Shown: piece after piece, positions 43,247 to 53,800 of the stretch
How the letters are laid out: each line of letters begins with the position of its first letter
Numbering within the stretch: the first letter of the stretch is position 1
Assembly: GCF_000165395.2 (NCBI RefSeq)
Contig: NC_067396.1
Location: 434,001 to 498,000 of the forward strand
Source of the DNA: Babesia bovis T2Bo
Lineage: Eukaryota > Apicomplexa > Aconoidasida > Piroplasmida > Babesiidae
Direction of reading: 5' to 3'
Length of the DNA: 64,000 nt
Notes under the pieces: generated by a model
Told to the model about the DNA's origin: nothing
Database searches by the model: none
What the model saw: the letters and a program-made list of their open reading frames with translations, nothing else
Position numbers and translations under genes: made by a program

Positions 43247-44821
43247 ATGATGAACATGGCATATTGGGGTCTGACGGAGACCGTCATGGACCTCAATGCT
43301 ATGAAGGAGTTTGAATTGAAGAGCAAGCTGCACAGCATCCACCTGGGAATAACTACTAACGACCTAGAGGTCATAAGGATACTCCGGGCTCTTATAGAGC
43401 CCATAACGCTTTTCGGGGAGGGCAAATATGAGCGCAGGGAGCGCCTCAAGAAAGTGTTACTGTTTAAATACGACCGCCTCTTCCACGGTAAGGACCTTAA
43501 CACCGCCATCAGCACATCGAGTGAGGCCAAGAACCTATACGATGTGATAAAGGCGTTCAATATAGACATGTCCAATGTATTTGCCAATAAATCCATATTC
43601 GGTGACTTGGCACAGCAGGACTCAGTACCGGATACCGGTGATAAGGAGCTGTTTTACACAGAGGGTCCGGAGGAACTCAAGCAGTTTAGAAGTGACCTCG
43701 CAAGCCACTGCTGGCACAGAACCATTACCCGGAAGAGATATATACACGAATATAGGGATTGCACGGACCAATTTGAACATGAGGACGATATAGATAGGTA
43801 CGGCAACCACCTAACGGAATCTGTAACCCTGGCTTACTCGCACCTAGCTGCTGAACGGCCACTGACAGCTGCCAAGTTCTCACCAAACATGAATTACATC
43901 GCAGTAAGCAGCTTCTGCAGCTACGTTAGCCTGTTACACTACCACCCGGAAAACAATCTACCGTTAGCAAAGACACTCGACAACGGTTCCAAGGAAATGC
44001 TCCACTGCATTGATTGGGCACCAGGGCGCTGTGTAATATATCATCAGGATGCAACACCAGTGGATGACAAGGAGCTCTTGCTGGCCACTGGCGGCTCTGG
44101 AGGCAGTGTAACTGTATGGAGGCCCTTTGCTACGGAGTCAGCGTCAACTGTTAAAACGCACGATGACAGGATCAATCGCATTAAATTCCACAATTTCAAA
44201 AACATGGTTGTAACGGGCTCTGCAGACGAGACTGTACGGTTTTTCGATACAGAAACTATGCAGGAGATTTACATCCAGGAGGGCCATAGCCACGGGGTAC
44301 ATGGCCTGGGTATCAATGGAGATGGTAACCTAGTGTCATCCGGGGATCTGCATGGTGTAGTGCTCATTATAGATATCAGGACCGGTAAGCATATATTCCA
44401 GCAGCCACTGCATAATGGCAAGGTTACCTCCATTGAATTCCACCCAGTGTACAACCACTTGATGGCCACGGCAGCAGAGGACAATTCGGTTAAGCTATTC
44501 GATCTCAGGAAGGTACGACCGGCAACATCACTTCTAGCGCATACTAAACTAGTGAGCTGCATACAGTTTGAACCTGTATACGGGCGGTTCCTAGCTACTG
44601 CGTCGTTCGACACCCACCTCAAGCTGTGGGATGCCGCGGAATATAAGTGCAGGAAGGTACTGTCGAACAACGATGCCAAGGTCATGGGTGTAAACATAGC
44701 ACCAGACGCGTCGTCAGTGGTCACCGCATGCTACGATCGCACTATACGCATATTCAACACGCAACTTGGGAATAACCCAGTTGGTACACCTAAAATGTTC
44801 CACAGGGACACTATAATGTAA
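43247..44821 (+). CDS. PRP4: U4/U6 small nuclear ribonucleoprotein PRP4 (PRPF4-like)
   Basis: This WD40 component of the U4/U6.U5 tri-snRNP bridges PRP3 and PPIH in splicing. It is a single exon of 524 aa from the ATG at 43247; upstream in-frame sequence has only a TTG. The PRP4/SFM motif is at ~30-70 (TTNDLEVIRILRALIEPITL, FGEGKYERRERLKKVL). After it, RKRYIHEYRDC leads to seven WD repeats from ~residue 195 (LTAAKFSPNMNYIAVSS, INRIKFHNFKNMVVTGSADE, VTSIEFHPVYNHLMATAAED, LVSCIQFEPVYGRFLATASF, VVTACYDRTIRIF). It converges on the next gene; the stops are 11 nt apart. Confidence 0.93.
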   Translation: MMNMAYWGLTETVMDLNAMKEFELKSKLHSIHLGITTNDLEVIRILRALIEPITLFGEGKYERRERLKKVLLFKYDRLFHGKDLNTAISTSSEAKNLYDVIKAFNIDMSNVFANKSIFGDLAQQDSVPDTGDKELFYTEGPEELKQFRSDLASHCWHRTITRKRYIHEYRDCTDQFEHEDDIDRYGNHLTESVTLAYSHLAAERPLTAAKFSPNMNYIAVSSFCSYVSLLHYHPENNLPLAKTLDNGSKEMLHCIDWAPGRCVIYHQDATPVDDKELLLATGGSGGSVTVWRPFATESASTVKTHDDRINRIKFHNFKNMVVTGSADETVRFFDTETMQEIYIQEGHSHGVHGLGINGDGNLVSSGDLHGVVLIIDIRTGKHIFQQPLHNGKVTSIEFHPVYNHLMATAAEDNSVKLFDLRKVRPATSLLAHTKLVSCIQFEPVYGRFLATASFDTHLKLWDAAEYKCRKVLSNNDAKVMGVNIAPDASSVVTACYDRTIRIFNTQLGNNPVGTPKMFHRDTIM

Positions 44822-44832
44822 TTATACTTGTG

Positions 44833-47800
44833 TCAATTTGCAGCATTGTACATATAGCTGCAGAATAGCGCGAATCCCACGAGTCCCAGACAGTGGCCTA
44901 TGCCCATGTAGGACACTGTATTGTGGGCGTGCTCGTACTTGGTAGCACCAGAGTCTACCTTAAAGCGCTCGAGTGTAAGCAGCATGTGGTGTTGAAGCAG
45001 GCAGTTCAACAACACGCGCACACTGTAGACAACGCAGAAACCAATCAACACGCCAGTGGATACAGCCGCGTCAGTGCACCACTTGAACTGGACTACATTG
45101 ACAGCCAAAAGCACAATGATCACACCCAGGGTTGATGGCCAGAATACATGCTTGTATCGACCCTCTTCAATCCCACGAGCGTCGATGGAGTCACCAAAGA
45201 ACATGAATATCATCCGCATACAAAAGCTGATGCAGGCAGTGCAGGTAGCAATGTAACTCATCATACCGGGGGAGATGAACAACATTGCCACGTCACTTAG
45301 GCCAATAGCAACCGATACCGACAGAACAAGGAGATCCATTGAGAAAGATATCAATCCCGTGGTACAGTAGGACATACTCCAAAGCCCGTAGTCAGTATTC
45401 TTGCGGGAGTTGAATTCACCGCAGTGGGATGACACGAAGCACAGGGTTAAGATATTCTCCGAGAGACCCTGTGAAGGGACGTGCTGGCCAAAGTAGTCAG
45501 TGTGGCTTACGCTGGACCATTTACTTAGGCACGGGTGGAGACCACGGCAGTGAGCGACTGAACCCGAAGTAGCGCAGAAGTACTGGCTCTCGTGAACGAG
45601 ATATAAAGCAATAACGGCCGTGCCAAACAGGGTCACGCCACACTGCATTGCCATGGCAATGGTGTAGCCACCTAGAATACCACCTCCAGTGTATATCTCG
45701 CGCAGGGTGTATATCAACAGCAAGCAGTATATATGGCCCATGCCAAGGTGACTCCAACCCATGAGGCTGTGTACAGAAACACCATGACGAGAACCCATCA
45801 GAGCGTTCATGTACAACATCAAGTTGCCAGCCATGAACAAAACGAAGGCATCAGCAATGACCAAACATACCATCAAACGGAACGTAATGGCCGCATTAGG
45901 CTGCACGTATCCTAGAATGGCAAACCCAATGGGAGGTAACATAGTCAAGGCTACCACGATAACGGGAGGCAATACCCTGAAGATCTGAGTGTAAGGCACC
46001 ACAAGAGAGCAGACGATACCAGTGATGATCACGCCTGATACCAGTATAGCGATTGAATATGACATTGACACGTGGCCGCCTACACGAGAATATTCATATA
46101 TACAACCCAGTAACATGACGAGGCCAGTATAGAACAAAGTACTGCACATCTCAACTATACGGTCGCTTGTAGTGTAGAATTGGCTGCGCTCCAATGAGCG
46201 CACTATACGAATGTCATGGTCAGAAGGCGCAACGGGTTCGTGCTTACCAATGTTGTTAATGGCCACTGAAGTGCAGAGCGATACGTAGTAGGGCAAGCTC
46301 AAAATGACGGCCAGAAGGTTAGATAACAGGAGCTTGGAACCCAAGGGATTGTAGGAAGTGTCCTCCTCGTCAGCTTGGGGCTCGTGATGAGGTTTATCAG
46401 TGGCGCCTTCCTTCTTGTCTTCCTCCTCTTCCTCTTTGACGTGCTGTTCGTGTAGCATGTGGCGCTCCTCCTCAGCTGCACGACGGCCAATCTCAATGAC
46501 GTAACATAAGAAGATAACACCAGATAATATAACAATCATCAGGAATACAGTGAAACGAGCGCCACAAAGGTCGAAGATGTAATTAAACAAAAACTGAAGG
46601 ATCAAACCGAATATGGTGTTGCTAATGTTAGCAACACCCATCAACGTGGACTCGTGCTCCGGGAACACCTCATCGATAAAAGTGATCAGCTGCTGGATAT
46701 CACCAGCCTGGGCAATGGAGAACAATAAAGCGGAGGTATAGGCACAGGGGAAGTTCCTGAAGTAAATAGCCAGTAACGCAGCTATGTACATAGCTGTAGT
46801 CAAACCCATCATAGTGGCCACACCAAAGTACTCATTCATGTAACCAAGAACGAAACTAGCCACAAATGATAAGTCAGAAGCAGCTTCCAAAAACTCAGTC
46901 ACCTCCTCATTGTCAAAGAAAAGGAGTGTAAATGAACGACGGTAGAATAAACGGACTGAACATAGTAGAATGTAACATGTCACGGATAACCAGTATCGGT
47001 AGTCTTTCACGGCACCCAAGAAACTAGCATTGAACATGTTCTCAAAAGAGTAGTCCTCGTCACTCTCTTCCTCATCCAAAACTATGAAACGACGGGGAAT
47101 GAAGTAGAGAGTAGTACCGAGAGATACTAGAACAGCCCAGAATATATAGGTCAATGAAGAACCTGTGAAGCCAATGTCAAAACGATCGGCAATAACCTTG
47201 AGGATAGTAGGAGTAAACATACTCAAGTTGTCAGCACCAGTAATCATACTAACTGCCATGTTATTACCAAACGTAAACATACGCGAATAGTGCCACGTAG
47301 GACCCAAAGCAAAAGAACATGATATACCCCAAAAGAAAAATGTTACAGCCAATGTTATCACGGAGTAAGTAAACTTGTAAAACATCACAAAAGCAATAAC
47401 GCCAAAGCATTGACCGATCAATAAGGCGTAGTAAGAACCGAAACGGTCACCAATGTAACCACCAATGATACCAACAAAGGAATCGGTATACATAATGGCA
47501 GAATATAGATTCGAAATCCAACGACGCTGAAGGTCACAAACAAAAGTCTCAGGCTCTGCCTCAGCAATCTCCTCTTCAGTACACAAGTTGGACAATATAC
47601 CCTGCTTCACAAACATGTCCTCAAATATAGTCCAGTTGTAATATAAACTAGAGGTCAAACAAATAGATAGACAACCCAATGCCATGACGGCGTACTTGCT
47701 CAAACCAAATGGTAAAGCCTGGCGTTTAATGCGGTCCATACGCTTAGTACGCTTGGGCAGAAAGACATTGCCAACGTCAGTGTAAGTGCACCCGCACTTG

Positions 47801-47931
47801 GAGTTAATTGTTTTAGAGTTGCCAGCATCAACAGAGGCATCCTTAGAACAGGGTGCCGTATCAGCAGAGGAAGGTGGTACCTCAACCTTAGGCTTGACTT
47901 CTTCCTTAGCTTCCCCCTTAACTTCCGCCAT
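44833..47931 (-). CDS. Double transporter: ApiAT/SLC43-like MFS domain fused to a second polytopic domain
   Basis: The product is 1032 aa, one exon. Residues ~78-482 form a 12-TM MFS permease resembling apicomplexan amino-acid transporters (ApiAT, SLC43-related): YYNWTIFEDMF..GILSNLC.....C in the first loop and GGYIGDRFGSYYALLIGQ at TM2-3. A charged linker follows (~483-530, Glu/Lys/His-rich). Residues ~533-1032 hold another ~11-12 hydrophobic segments (LLLSNLLAVILSLPYYVSL, YSIAILVSGVIITGIVCSLV, HVFWPSTLGVIIVLLAVNVV). Their spacing suggests an ENT-like nucleoside transporter, but this second assignment is weak. The N terminus is Lys/Glu/Pro-rich and cytosolic. The + strand is A/C-rich across the gene, so codons are T/G-rich. 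Substrate is unknown. Confidence 0.75.
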   Translation of the reverse strand: MAEVKGEAKEEVKPKVEVPPSSADTAPCSKDASVDAGNSKTINSKCGCTYTDVGNVFLPKRTKRMDRIKRQALPFGLSKYAVMALGCLSICLTSSLYYNWTIFEDMFVKQGILSNLCTEEEIAEAEPETFVCDLQRRWISNLYSAIMYTDSFVGIIGGYIGDRFGSYYALLIGQCFGVIAFVMFYKFTYSVITLAVTFFFWGISCSFALGPTWHYSRMFTFGNNMAVSMITGADNLSMFTPTILKVIADRFDIGFTGSSLTYIFWAVLVSLGTTLYFIPRRFIVLDEEESDEDYSFENMFNASFLGAVKDYRYWLSVTCYILLCSVRLFYRRSFTLLFFDNEEVTEFLEAASDLSFVASFVLGYMNEYFGVATMMGLTTAMYIAALLAIYFRNFPCAYTSALLFSIAQAGDIQQLITFIDEVFPEHESTLMGVANISNTIFGLILQFLFNYIFDLCGARFTVFLMIVILSGVIFLCYVIEIGRRAAEEERHMLHEQHVKEEEEEDKKEGATDKPHHEPQADEEDTSYNPLGSKLLLSNLLAVILSLPYYVSLCTSVAINNIGKHEPVAPSDHDIRIVRSLERSQFYTTSDRIVEMCSTLFYTGLVMLLGCIYEYSRVGGHVSMSYSIAILVSGVIITGIVCSLVVPYTQIFRVLPPVIVVALTMLPPIGFAILGYVQPNAAITFRLMVCLVIADAFVLFMAGNLMLYMNALMGSRHGVSVHSLMGWSHLGMGHIYCLLLIYTLREIYTGGGILGGYTIAMAMQCGVTLFGTAVIALYLVHESQYFCATSGSVAHCRGLHPCLSKWSSVSHTDYFGQHVPSQGLSENILTLCFVSSHCGEFNSRKNTDYGLWSMSYCTTGLISFSMDLLVLSVSVAIGLSDVAMLFISPGMMSYIATCTACISFCMRMIFMFFGDSIDARGIEEGRYKHVFWPSTLGVIIVLLAVNVVQFKWCTDAAVSTGVLIGFCVVYSVRVLLNCLLQHHMLLTLERFKVDSGATKYEHAHNTVSYMGIGHCLGLVGFALFCSYMYNAAN

Positions 47932-48554
47932 CTTGATATAAATATTGGTCTATGATATCCAAGAGGCACTATACGATAACAAAGATAACACAGCAGCAAG
48001 ACAATGCCGTAAAGACTTAATTATATATATTACAGTAGTACCAAAATGATTTAATAATCCAAATTTTGGGAATAGCCCATAAATCAATCAAAAGGGTCAA
48101 AATAAAATACAAAGCATAATAGTAAAAACGCTGGAACCCCTTAAATGAATTATAGGCATCCCCAAGTTAATGTCAGGGCTTAATAGTCAACATCGTAAAC
48201 AAAAATAAACCAAAGATATCTAAACCTAAATGTGTATAACCACTATGCATAGCAGATGTGTAGTAAAACAAGTGCCGGGATATATAAAAGGGAACTGAAG
48301 ATTAACGGGTACAGCACTACACACAAACGCCTAACACATGCTACTTGTGATTGAAATAGCTAAATATAGAGGTGGAATTCTACTTTATACGTAGTTTACT
48401 AAATCACCCAAAATGACTATACGACTTGGGTTTACCTGAAGAAGACATTTGAAACAATGTGTACAGACACATTACACGCCACTACGTCCAGACATCGCGA
48501 ACAGAGAAACATAGATAATCTATATCACTATGTAACGATTAAATAGACGTAACC
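47932..48554. other. Divergent intergenic region, A-rich
   Basis: About 620 bp between the double transporter (-) and the GcvT-like gene (+). The + strand is strongly A-rich (48181-48240: A 31, T 14, C 10, G 5). No gene recognised. Confidence 0.45.
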
Positions 48555-50885
48555 ATGGAGGTCTTCCTAAGGAGGCATGTAAGCCCGAATCAACTAACAC
48601 GAGCTATACATACTAATAGATACATTCTATCCAAGAATCACAGTACACACCGCAACGTAATCCAATCGGACATTACCAACCAGCGCAGTAAGCATATACC
48701 TACGACTAGTAACATATTACGTACACCAAGCGAAAAGATTATTGAAAAAATCATACAACAACGTAGATGCAACAACAACTCAAACCCAGGGGATGTATAC
48801 CAACTGGCAAATGAGTACCTGAATCTAGAACATGACCAACGTGTACTCAGCCCTTCACAGGATGCATTGCTTCAACAGAAAATAAACACCCTGATACAAC
48901 AAAGATTCAACTATAATCCAGTTGCTCAAGCAGGTGATGCACTTAAAGCTGCTAAACAAGATTGCAGCACTGCTGCTTCAACAAATGAAGTCCAGGAAGA
49001 AGATACTGCTTTAAATCTTGACAATATACCCATGCGCAATGGGACTGTTTTAACCCTAGATACCACAGCTATACCATCGCAAAATGAAGCATCGGATATA
49101 TTCGAGTCATTGGGCACCAACAGGGTAGATGTACCAATGCTATCAATCTGGACATCGGAGAGATCGATAGAATCTGTGTACTATAATGGTTACATACTGC
49201 CGCTAGTGGCCAGTGATGTAGAGAAGGAATATATATCACTCAGGAATAGTGCAGTACTCTTCAACAAGTCATATGCACTGGCCATATTAGTCATGGGACA
49301 GCACGCAACCGAGTTCCTGGAGCACTTTGTCACAGCAGAAGTGAAGAGTATCGAGAAGGGACTCTTGCAATATACACCGATATTGGACACAAAGGGATCC
49401 GTAATGGATATGGCATATATAGCCAATTATGGGACACACTACATGATACTTACCAACGGACTCCATAAACGGAATCTGTACGATTATATGACGGCATATC
49501 TAGTATCATGCAAAAGAGAAGGACTTGATGTAACCATGAAACCAATGAGAAATAGCTCAGTCATCAGCCTACAGGGGCCTAAATCGGAGATAGTATTGAG
49601 AACACTAGAATATGGGCCAAATGTATTGAACCTAGATCTAGCGATAACAAATTTCATGAATTGCTTTGAGTGCCAACTCATATGGAAGGATCTAGACCTA
49701 ACACAAACTGAAAGTATATACACGATGAGGATAAGCGATGTGGGTGAGGATGGCTTCGAGTTTATAGGAAACCCGGGAGCTATTAGAGCACTGGCAAAGT
49801 AGGTATTTATTCTGACACTATCACTCACAGAACCTTGGCGAACCATGAGCTAGTTCTACCCGCGGGATTCACAGTATACGATGCAGCAAGGATGGAAGCG
49901 GGAATCATGAGAACCGATGTGGATATACCAACAGAAGCATCACCAATACAGACTTCAGTCACGTGGTCATTAGACATGAAGAGATTAAGATATGGTACAA
50001 TGTTCGGGAAACCACATATCATCGCACAAATGACCAATGGCGTAGCCAAGGTGTAAGTTGGATACAATAGATACACAGTAAACAGGCGCGTCGGGGTAAT
50101 GTCAAACGAAATGCTGACTACCGACTGCTACATACTCAAGGAGGATACACGAAAACCAATAGGTAGGGCATTTACGAACCCATATATCACACAGGGTTCA
50201 TCACCTCGTCAACATGGAGCCAAGGGTTGCAAATGTACCTGTCGCAAGCATATGTCAACACGGAACACGCAAGACACGATATGGTAAATTGGCTATCCAG
50301 AACCTGATCAAACCACAGACGGTATACATAAGCATGCCAGTGAAACCAGAATCACCATTGACAAAACGAGAATTCCGGAAATACTATCGCAATAAGACAA
50401 AAAGGCAGTTTATAAGAGGTACAGTGGTAAAGCTGCCCTTCGTACTACACAATTATAAAATAAAGGAAGAACAGAAAAACTACGTAGGCGGTAGAAATGT
50501 GCCACTACAAAAAAGTGATCGCCATGGCGTTCATAAAGAAAGTCAGATTAATCAAGATATGGAGCATAAAAACGAAGTTAAAACAAAGAAACAATTGTGG
50601 AATGAAGTTATAGCGAAACAACGTAAACAAAACGCAAAAACATTGGAAAAGGCAATTGAATATATAGAGAAAACAACTACAACGGCCTGCGTCAGTAAAA
50701 TGGAATCAAAAGAATTTGACATGAAGACGACGACACTCCCAGTAGACAGATTGAATATAGCGCCAAGGGATAATGTGCCACTCGTAGATGCAATACAATA
50801 TTATAAACAAAGACATGAAAAACCAGTACCACCGAGACACAGAAGATATAGACCAATAATAACAGGAACACAGACAAATGTGTAA
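48555..50885 (+). CDS. Aminomethyltransferase-like (glycine cleavage T-protein family), extended
   Basis: Five exons (48555..49798, 49831..50052, 50086..50162, 50195..50283, 50319..50885) with introns of 32-35 nt give 732 aa. The T-protein transfers the methylene group from glycine to tetrahydrofolate in the mitochondrial glycine-cleavage system. The N terminus (MEVFLRRHVSPNQLTRAIHT) looks like a mitochondrial presequence and is followed by ~130 variable residues. The GcvT fold starts near residue 197: EYISLRNSAVLFNKSYALAI, ISLQGPKSEIVLRTL, FTVYDAARMEAGIMRTDVDI, RVGVMSNEML, GGFITSSTWSQGLQMYLSQA and the closing KLPFVLHNYK. A ~140-residue Lys/Glu-rich tail follows. The splices are frame-exact and restore these conserved blocks. 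A GcvT-like paralogue such as IBA57 is less likely because the C-terminal barrel is present. Confidence 0.8.
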
Positions 50886-51166
50886 TCTAGAATTAGAGTA
50901 ACACACACCCACAGAAACCATACACATGAAATAAACAAATATTATATAACATAGGAACCACTAAAAATCAATGCTATGGTGCAATACTGAACCGAGGTGG
51001 CGCACAGTGTCACAGACTAGAGGGCAACGTAATATAGTGGAACGCAAACAAACATTAGCACCTCCCTTGAATCAAAGGGATAGAATTAAGGGACAAAGAG
51101 GCTGATGCATAGGCGCAACGGTATGAAATGGAGGAAATAGGCACATTAAAGACATACAGAACCCGT

Positions 51167-53713
51167 ATGGTAATAAGGGGCTTTCTGGCAATATACGCCC
51201 TGATAGCAACTATATGCTCAGTTAAAGCGCAACACGCAACTATCGGAGTGGATTGGGGTGAGGAATATGTGGAAGTAGCCATCGGCTTCAGAGGACATAA
51301 GCCGGATATATTACTGAACGATACCGGTAGCAGGAAGTTCTATAACGCAGTGGCGTTGGAAGGAGAAACACGAGCTTTTGACCAAAAGGCAGTGGCTAAA
51401 TTGCTAAAAACACCAAGCAAAGTGATACATAGATCAGCACATATCATAGGCATACCAGTAACAGCACAAAGCGGACAGGGGCCTGTAGATCTAAATAAAG
51501 ATGATGTAATAAGGACACTGGAAGATAATGGAACCTACTTCGAATGGGATTATGCACCATATGAATTTGCAGCAGATGAAAATGGCCAATTGCACTTTAA
51601 AATAGGCACACAGGGCATAGTTAAAGCGGAAGAAGTGGCAGGGCACTTTTTCAACTACATTAAATCCATTGTCATATCAAACTTGAAAAAGGCAAAAGTA
51701 ATCACGAACGATGAGGAAAAGGTGGGAATACTGGCGGTAATCGCTGTGCCATGCAACTATACACAAAATCAACGAAGAGCTATAGTTTATGCAGCTGAAA
51801 GTGCTGACATCCTAGTGGCAAAAGTAGTGCACGGAATTACTGCGGCGTCGACGCTAAGAGCATTTGATCAGGCACCAGGAAAGAAGAAAGTACTCTTCTG
51901 TGATATCGGGAGCTCGGGAGCCAATATAGGTGTTATCGAAATAAATGTACCAGAAAAGGATAATAAAAAGTCAAAGTCAACAGAGGAGACACAGATTAAT
52001 GTTTTGTCATGTGTTACACGTGAAGGTATCGGGGGGAGGTACCATGACATAGCCCTGGCGCAACACCTACGGAAAATATTCGAAAGCAAAACCAATGTTG
52101 CACTAATGCCAGAATATCCAAACGCACTGCAAAAACTAGTTAAAGCAGCTAATAAAGCGAAAATAGCACTTACAATCTCAGATGCCACCACAGTAGCCAT
52201 AGAAGGACTCATCAGGAACGTGGACTTCACACCAGAACAAGTTACCAAGGAGACATTCAACAGTCTCATACAGGATTCAGTTAACAATATAGAAACAACT
52301 ATACACGAAGCAATGGAGTTAGCCGGCGGATTGAAAATGGAAGATTTAGATGGAGTGGAAATCATAGGTGGAGCCTCAAGAGTACCAGCAGTGCAAAATA
52401 AACTTGTACAAATTGTGGCACCACAGCAACTGGGTTTCCACCTAAACGCCGAAGAAGCAGTGGCAGTAGGAGCAGGATACCTAGCAGCAGCACATAACCC
52501 ATTCTTCAAAATGAGAAGTGCAAAAATAGGAGATGCATCAGTACACCTCTATGAAGTCAGTATAGTCTCCACGGATACAACACATCCAGATGCCATAGAA
52601 AAACATACACCACTGTTTAAGCCAGGAGCTAAACTAAACGGATCAAAGAGCCTAGTATTCAAAACTAAATTAGATTTTAACGTTACCTTGAAGGAAAATG
52701 GCAAACCGATAACACTGTTCCATGGGACGGGAGTCAACCATATGATCAATTTAGAGGAAAATAAAGATAAAATCGCGCAAATCACTTTGGTGTTCATGGC
52801 AGATCATAGAGGTGTTATTACAATAGTTAAAAGCGTAGCTATGCTTATAGACCCAGAAGAAGATACAACGCAACCTGAGTCCGAAACACCAGAAAATAAA
52901 ACACAGGAAACTAGTGAAGCAACACCAGAACAAGAAGTTAAACCACCGACTTCATTCGTAATTGACCTGCAGATAACCAACATCCAAGATGCATTCACAA
53001 AAGAGAATCTTGAGGCATCTAAATTAGCAATAGAAACACTTGATAAACGCGATATGGATGTAGTAAAAAGATCGGAAAGTAAAAATTATCTAGAATCAAT
53101 GATTTACAAGTATAAAGGTGCTATCAAGGAAACGGGATTCCAAGAAGCATGTAATGAAGAGACGATAAAGCAAATTAGCAATATGGTAAATGAATATGAA
53201 ACATGGTTCGATGAAGAATCATACAATGCAACTTTACAGGAATTTGAAGAAAAAATAGATAAACTTAAACAAATCGCAACACCAGTCCAGGCAAGATGGG
53301 CTGAAAATGAAGCACGACCAGCACTAGTAACCTCAACACAAAAAGTAATCAATAAACTACAAAGTAACTTAGAGGAGCTTATGGACAAGAAGCCATACCT
53401 GCAACAAATGACAGATATACTGGATACATTCAAATCCGTACAAACATGGTGGGATGATGTACAAAAGAAACAAGAAGAATTGAAACCAAACGATGAACCT
53501 GCATTCAACGCAAATAGTATCAAGCTACAAATCGAAATCGCAAAACAAGCACTAACAAAATTACAAAAAACACCACCACCAAAACCCAAAAAAGAAGAAA
53601 TCAAGGAAAAACCAGTAGAAACACAAGATATGGAACAACCCCAAGAAGACGTTAACGAGACTGTGGATCAACAGGAAGAACAACCTGAAACACCACCTAC
53701 AGATGAATTGTAA
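51167..53713 (+). CDS. ER-lumenal HSP110/GRP170 (HYOU1/Lhs1-like) chaperone
   Basis: This HSP70-superfamily chaperone and nucleotide-exchange factor for BiP acts in the ER. The chosen ATG (51167) gives 848 aa with a clean signal peptide (GFLAIYALIATICSVKA, then QHATIGVDWG); an in-frame ATG at 51128 would add 13 residues before it. The ATPase domain reads IGVDWGEEYVEVAIG, VPCNYTQNQRRAIVYAAESA, LFCDIGSSGANIGVI and EIIGGASRVPAVQNKL. After a short beta domain comes an acidic Thr/Glu/Pro loop (~565-600), then a long helical C-terminal region typical of HSP110-class proteins. The chain ends PPTDEL, a KDEL-like ER-retrieval signal. The length is right for the GRP170 class. Confidence 0.92.
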   Translation: MVIRGFLAIYALIATICSVKAQHATIGVDWGEEYVEVAIGFRGHKPDILLNDTGSRKFYNAVALEGETRAFDQKAVAKLLKTPSKVIHRSAHIIGIPVTAQSGQGPVDLNKDDVIRTLEDNGTYFEWDYAPYEFAADENGQLHFKIGTQGIVKAEEVAGHFFNYIKSIVISNLKKAKVITNDEEKVGILAVIAVPCNYTQNQRRAIVYAAESADILVAKVVHGITAASTLRAFDQAPGKKKVLFCDIGSSGANIGVIEINVPEKDNKKSKSTEETQINVLSCVTREGIGGRYHDIALAQHLRKIFESKTNVALMPEYPNALQKLVKAANKAKIALTISDATTVAIEGLIRNVDFTPEQVTKETFNSLIQDSVNNIETTIHEAMELAGGLKMEDLDGVEIIGGASRVPAVQNKLVQIVAPQQLGFHLNAEEAVAVGAGYLAAAHNPFFKMRSAKIGDASVHLYEVSIVSTDTTHPDAIEKHTPLFKPGAKLNGSKSLVFKTKLDFNVTLKENGKPITLFHGTGVNHMINLEENKDKIAQITLVFMADHRGVITIVKSVAMLIDPEEDTTQPESETPENKTQETSEATPEQEVKPPTSFVIDLQITNIQDAFTKENLEASKLAIETLDKRDMDVVKRSESKNYLESMIYKYKGAIKETGFQEACNEETIKQISNMVNEYETWFDEESYNATLQEFEEKIDKLKQIATPVQARWAENEARPALVTSTQKVINKLQSNLEELMDKKPYLQQMTDILDTFKSVQTWWDDVQKKQEELKPNDEPAFNANSIKLQIEIAKQALTKLQKTPPPKPKKEEIKEKPVETQDMEQPQEDVNETVDQQEEQPETPPTDEL

Positions 53714-53800
53714 CACACATAAATCGCTAATGTCTATTATAAATGCACTTCATTAACAAAGCATGTTTCCAATGTACAACTAGCGCATTGAAGTATAAAC

